In this document: positions 61,700 to 64,000 of the stretch, piece after piece
How positions within the stretch are numbered: the first letter of the stretch is position 1
Layout: each line of letters opens with the position of its first letter
Assembly: GCF_048820895.1 (NCBI RefSeq)
Contig: NZ_JBMERQ010000002.1
Span: forward strand, 372,001-436,000
DNA: 64,000 nucleotides
Reading direction: 5' to 3'
DNA from: Cribrihabitans_A neustonicus
GTDB lineage: Bacteria; Pseudomonadota; Alphaproteobacteria; Rhodobacterales; Rhodobacteraceae
The notes under the pieces: model-generated
Seen by the model: only the letters and a program-made list of their open reading frames with translations
What the model was told of the DNA's origin: nothing
Database searches by the model: none
Position numbers and translations under genes: made by a program

Positions 61700-63190
61700 A
61701 TGACCTATATTCTGGCGATCGATCAGGGCACCACCTCGACCCGGGCAATCCTGTTTGACGACAGGATGCAGGTGGCGGGCGTGGCGCAGAAGGAATTCAC
61801 CCAGCACTACCCGAAGGCGGGCTGGGTCGAGCATGACCCGGAGGAGATCTGGTCCTCCACCGTGGAGGTCTGCCGAGAGGTGATGGCGGAGAAGGGCGTC
61901 GAGGCCGCCGATCTGGCCAGCATCGGCATCACCAACCAGCGCGAAACTACCGTGGTCTGGGAGCGCGAGAGCGGCAAAGCGGTGCATAACGCGATCGTCT
62001 GGCAGGACCGCCGCACCGCGAAGATCTGCGAAGCCCTGCGCGAGGCGGGCCACGAGGAAGTGGTTGCGGACCGCACCGGGCTGCTCTTGGATCCGTATTT
62101 CTCCGGCACCAAGGTGAAGTGGATCCTCGACGAGGTGCCCGGCGCGCGCGAGAAGGCCGCGGCGGGGGAGCTGATGTTCGGCACCGTCGACAGCTTCCTG
62201 ATCTGGCGTCTCACCGGCGGGGCCGCGCATGTGACCGATGCCACCAACGCCGCCCGCACGCTGATGTACGATATCCGCAAGGGCCGCTGGAGCAGCACCA
62301 TCTGCGGCCTCCTGGACGTGCCGATGGACATGCTGCCCGAAGTGAAGGACTGCGCCGCCGACTTCGGCACCACCGACGCGGATATCCTGGGCGGCGCGGT
62401 GCCGATCCTGGGCGTCGCCGGCGACCAGCAGGCGGCCACCATCGGCCAGGCCTGTTTCACGCCCGGCATGATGAAATCCACCTATGGCACCGGCTGTTTT
62501 GCGCTCTTGAATACCGGGGACGAACCGGTGGTTTCAAAAAGCCGGATGCTCACCACCATCGCCTATCAGCTGGACGGCAAGCCGACCTACGCGCTGGAAG
62601 GCTCGATCTTCATCGCCGGCGCCGCGGTGCAATGGCTGCGCGACGGGCTGGGGATCATCGGCAAGGCCAGCGAAAGCGGCGTCTTGGCGGAGAAGGCCGA
62701 TCCGAACCAGGACGTGATCCTGGTGCCCGCCTTCACCGGCCTTGGCGCGCCCTACTGGCAGCCGGACTGCCGCGGCGGCATGTTCGGCCTCACCCGCAGC
62801 TCCGGCCCGGCCGAGTTCGCCCGCGCGGCGCTGCAGAGCGTTGCCTACCAGACCCGCGACCTCTACGAGGCGATGCGCGCCGACTGGGAGGACGACAGTC
62901 ACAACACGGTGACGCTCAGGGTCGACGGCGGCATGAGCGCCAGCGACTGGGCGATGCAGAGCCTCGCCGACTTGCTCGGCGCCGCGGTGGACCGCCCGGT
63001 GATGCAAGAGACTACCGCGCTCGGTGCCGCCTGGCTTGCGGGGATGCGGGCTGGGATCTATCCGGACCAGGCGGGCTTTGCCGAAACCTGGCGGCTGGAC
63101 CGCGAGTTCAAGCCGCAGCTCGATGCGGAGGCCCGCGAAGCCGCCTATGCCCGCTGGCAGCGCGCCGTGCAGGCGGTGATCGGTGTCTGA
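61700..63190 (+). CDS. glpK: glycerol kinase
   Basis: Phosphorylates glycerol to glycerol 3-phosphate, 496 residues of the FGGY family. The phosphate loop is LAIDQGTTSTRAILFDDRMQ, the substrate site NQRETTVVWERESG and WQDRRTAKICEALR, and the ATPase core GVAGDQQAATIGQACF, GTGCFALLNTGDEPV and RVDGGMSASDWAMQSLADLL. AGAGGAG and GGAGGG precede the ATG. glpD, glpF and glpR are not in the window. Confidence 0.96.
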   Translation: MTYILAIDQGTTSTRAILFDDRMQVAGVAQKEFTQHYPKAGWVEHDPEEIWSSTVEVCREVMAEKGVEAADLASIGITNQRETTVVWERESGKAVHNAIVWQDRRTAKICEALREAGHEEVVADRTGLLLDPYFSGTKVKWILDEVPGAREKAAAGELMFGTVDSFLIWRLTGGAAHVTDATNAARTLMYDIRKGRWSSTICGLLDVPMDMLPEVKDCAADFGTTDADILGGAVPILGVAGDQQAATIGQACFTPGMMKSTYGTGCFALLNTGDEPVVSKSRMLTTIAYQLDGKPTYALEGSIFIAGAAVQWLRDGLGIIGKASESGVLAEKADPNQDVILVPAFTGLGAPYWQPDCRGGMFGLTRSSGPAEFARAALQSVAYQTRDLYEAMRADWEDDSHNTVTLRVDGGMSASDWAMQSLADLLGAAVDRPVMQETTALGAAWLAGMRAGIYPDQAGFAETWRLDREFKPQLDAEAREAAYARWQRAVQAVIGV

Positions 63191-63219
63191 CCCGGCTGAG
63201 GCGGCGGCCCGAGGCATGT

Positions 63220-63240
63220 GCCGGCATCATTGATGCCGGC
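63220..63240. terminator. 21-bp perfect palindrome between glpK and the monooxygenase gene
   Basis: GCCGGCATCA-T-TGATGCCGGC is a perfect inverted repeat in the 66-base gap of two convergent genes. It lacks a U-tract but could act as a bidirectional transcript end or a protein site. Confidence 0.55.
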
Positions 63241-63256
63241 GGCGGGAGCGCCCCGG

Positions 63257-64000
63257 TCAGCCGAGGCGTGCACCTTCCGGGATGGTGCGGGGACGGGCGT
63301 TGAGCTCGGCAATCGAGAACCCCGCGATAGATTTGTACCGGGCGGCGTGCGCAGCCAGCTCCTCGTGCGGGATCACCGTGCCGATGTCGCCGAATTCACC
63401 GCCGCAAAGATCCTCGACTTTTTGCAGCACCGCATCCGGACCGCCGCCGGCGCGGTTGGCGAGGCCGACCGCAGTGGTGAGCGGGCGGACTTCCGCCTCG
63501 TACGCCTCGAACGCCGCCGAAGAAATCCCGTGCTCCAGCAGCTTTGCCCCCAGCACCCTGGCATCGACGATCGCCTGGCTCGCGCCGTTGGAACCGACCG
63601 GATAAGTCGGATGCGCCGCATCGCCCATCAGGGTGACATTGCCCCGGGTCCAGTGCGCGAGCGGGTCGCGGTCCACCATCGGGTACTCGAAAACCGTCTC
63701 CGCCCCGCGGATCAGCGCGGGCACGTCGATCCAGGAGAAGCGCCAGTCCTCGAAATCGCCCGCGAAATCCGTGATGTCCGCCGGGCGGTTCCAGTCCTCG
63801 CGCTGCCAGGGCGTGGCGGGGTCGAAGCTCTTTTCCGCGATCCAGTTGATCGTCGCGCGGCCCTCCTCGTCCGCTTGCGAGATCGGGTAGGCGACCAGCC
63901 GCAGGTGATCGTGCCCGATCATCGCCATCGCGCCGCCGCCGAAGAAGGCGGGCGCCCAGGTGGTGGCGCGCCAGAGGATGCGGCCGTTCCAGATCGGGGC
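63257..64000 (-). CDS. flavin-dependent monooxygenase, C-terminal part (runs off the right edge)
   Basis: The minus-strand frame is open from the window edge through 63257 (about 247 residues). The first visible residues are WNGRILWRATTWAPAFFGGG. The FAD-binding motif GDAAHPTYPVGSNGASQAIV and VDRDPLAHWTRGNVTLMGDA place it in the class A aromatic hydroxylases (salicylate/3-hydroxybenzoate-hydroxylase-like, PhzS-related). The N-terminal GxGxxG and DG motifs lie beyond the window. The substrate cannot be assigned from this part. Convergent with glpK. Confidence 0.87.
   Translation of the reverse strand, partial: APIWNGRILWRATTWAPAFFGGGAMAMIGHDHLRLVAYPISQADEEGRATINWIAEKSFDPATPWQREDWNRPADITDFAGDFEDWRFSWIDVPALIRGAETVFEYPMVDRDPLAHWTRGNVTLMGDAAHPTYPVGSNGASQAIVDARVLGAKLLEHGISSAAFEAYEAEVRPLTTAVGLANRAGGGPDAVLQKVEDLCGGEFGDIGTVIPHEELAAHAARYKSIAGFSIAELNARPRTIPEGARLG

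Overview
The window is chromosomal DNA from a GC-rich alphaproteobacterium of the order Rhodobacterales. The gene content and protein flavour fit the Roseobacter group, close to Leisingera or Phaeobacter. Pointers are the petABC cytochrome bc1 operon, a petP/petR-like regulator pair, the HDAC-xseB-ispA-dxs order, a RibH2-type lumazine synthase under an FMN riboswitch, TRAP transporters and a CaiD-type carnitine/betaine CoA cluster. The genus is inference from recognition, not a search. No phage, integrase, insertion sequence or CRISPR array was seen; nearly all of the window is core and catabolic genes.

Layout. 1-2.5 kb: adenine salvage (amn partial, ade). 2.6-8.3 kb: a GlxA-type regulator facing acyl-CoA dehydrogenase, SelT-like thioredoxin-fold protein, NDP-forming acyl-CoA synthetase and CaiD, which together look like a gamma-butyrobetaine/carnitine pathway. 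8.4-14.1 kb: methyltransferase, SDR, then the isoprenoid operon HDAC-xseB-ispA-dxs. 14.3-16.6 kb: petP-petR and ilvE. 16.7-22.7 kb: accessory genes: a lower-GC sulfotransferase, MgtC, a deletion scar that fused a broken lysR to a broken SDR gene, a DMT exporter, matB, and a CDF metal exporter facing a PbrR/CadR-like MerR gene with a clear 19-bp-spacer operator. 22.8-29.5 kb: aroC, TPP riboswitch-thiBPQ, FMN riboswitch-ribH, PaiB-like and GST genes. 29.7-32.4 kb: petABC. 32.6-43.3 kb: mtaB/dapF, tRNA-Lys, pncB, hybrid kinase, pncA, trhO and an MHYT-GGDEF-EAL protein. 43.5-48.2 kb: FAA hydrolase and a TRAP transporter with a thioesterase. 48.3-50.5 kb: lacI-type gene with ycaQ. 50.7-59.8 kb: tRNA-Arg, a chorismate-lyase-like gene, a dipeptide-type ABC transporter with ALDH and GNAT genes, a second HDAC-fold gene and the solute-binding protein. 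59.9-64.0 kb: panBC, glpK and a partial flavin monooxygenase.

How the genes work together. Amn makes adenine from AMP and Ade deaminates it. PncA and PncB feed nicotinamide into NAD. PanBC makes pantothenate for the many CoA-dependent steps. Thiamine import and lumazine synthesis are each under their own cofactor riboswitch, and the two transcripts converge. Intergenic spaces carry several structured repeat families (GGGGCGCTGCCCC followed by a CCGGnGTATTT core; a GCCCGAGCCTGGGTGGGCG element) that the genes do not explain.

The least ordinary items are the lysR/SDR deletion scar, the two REP/MITE-like repeat families, DapF with Ser in place of the second catalytic Cys, the lacI-ycaQ pair, and the HDAC-fold deacetylase embedded in a peptide/amine ABC cluster. 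I found no convincing wholly new multi-gene system.
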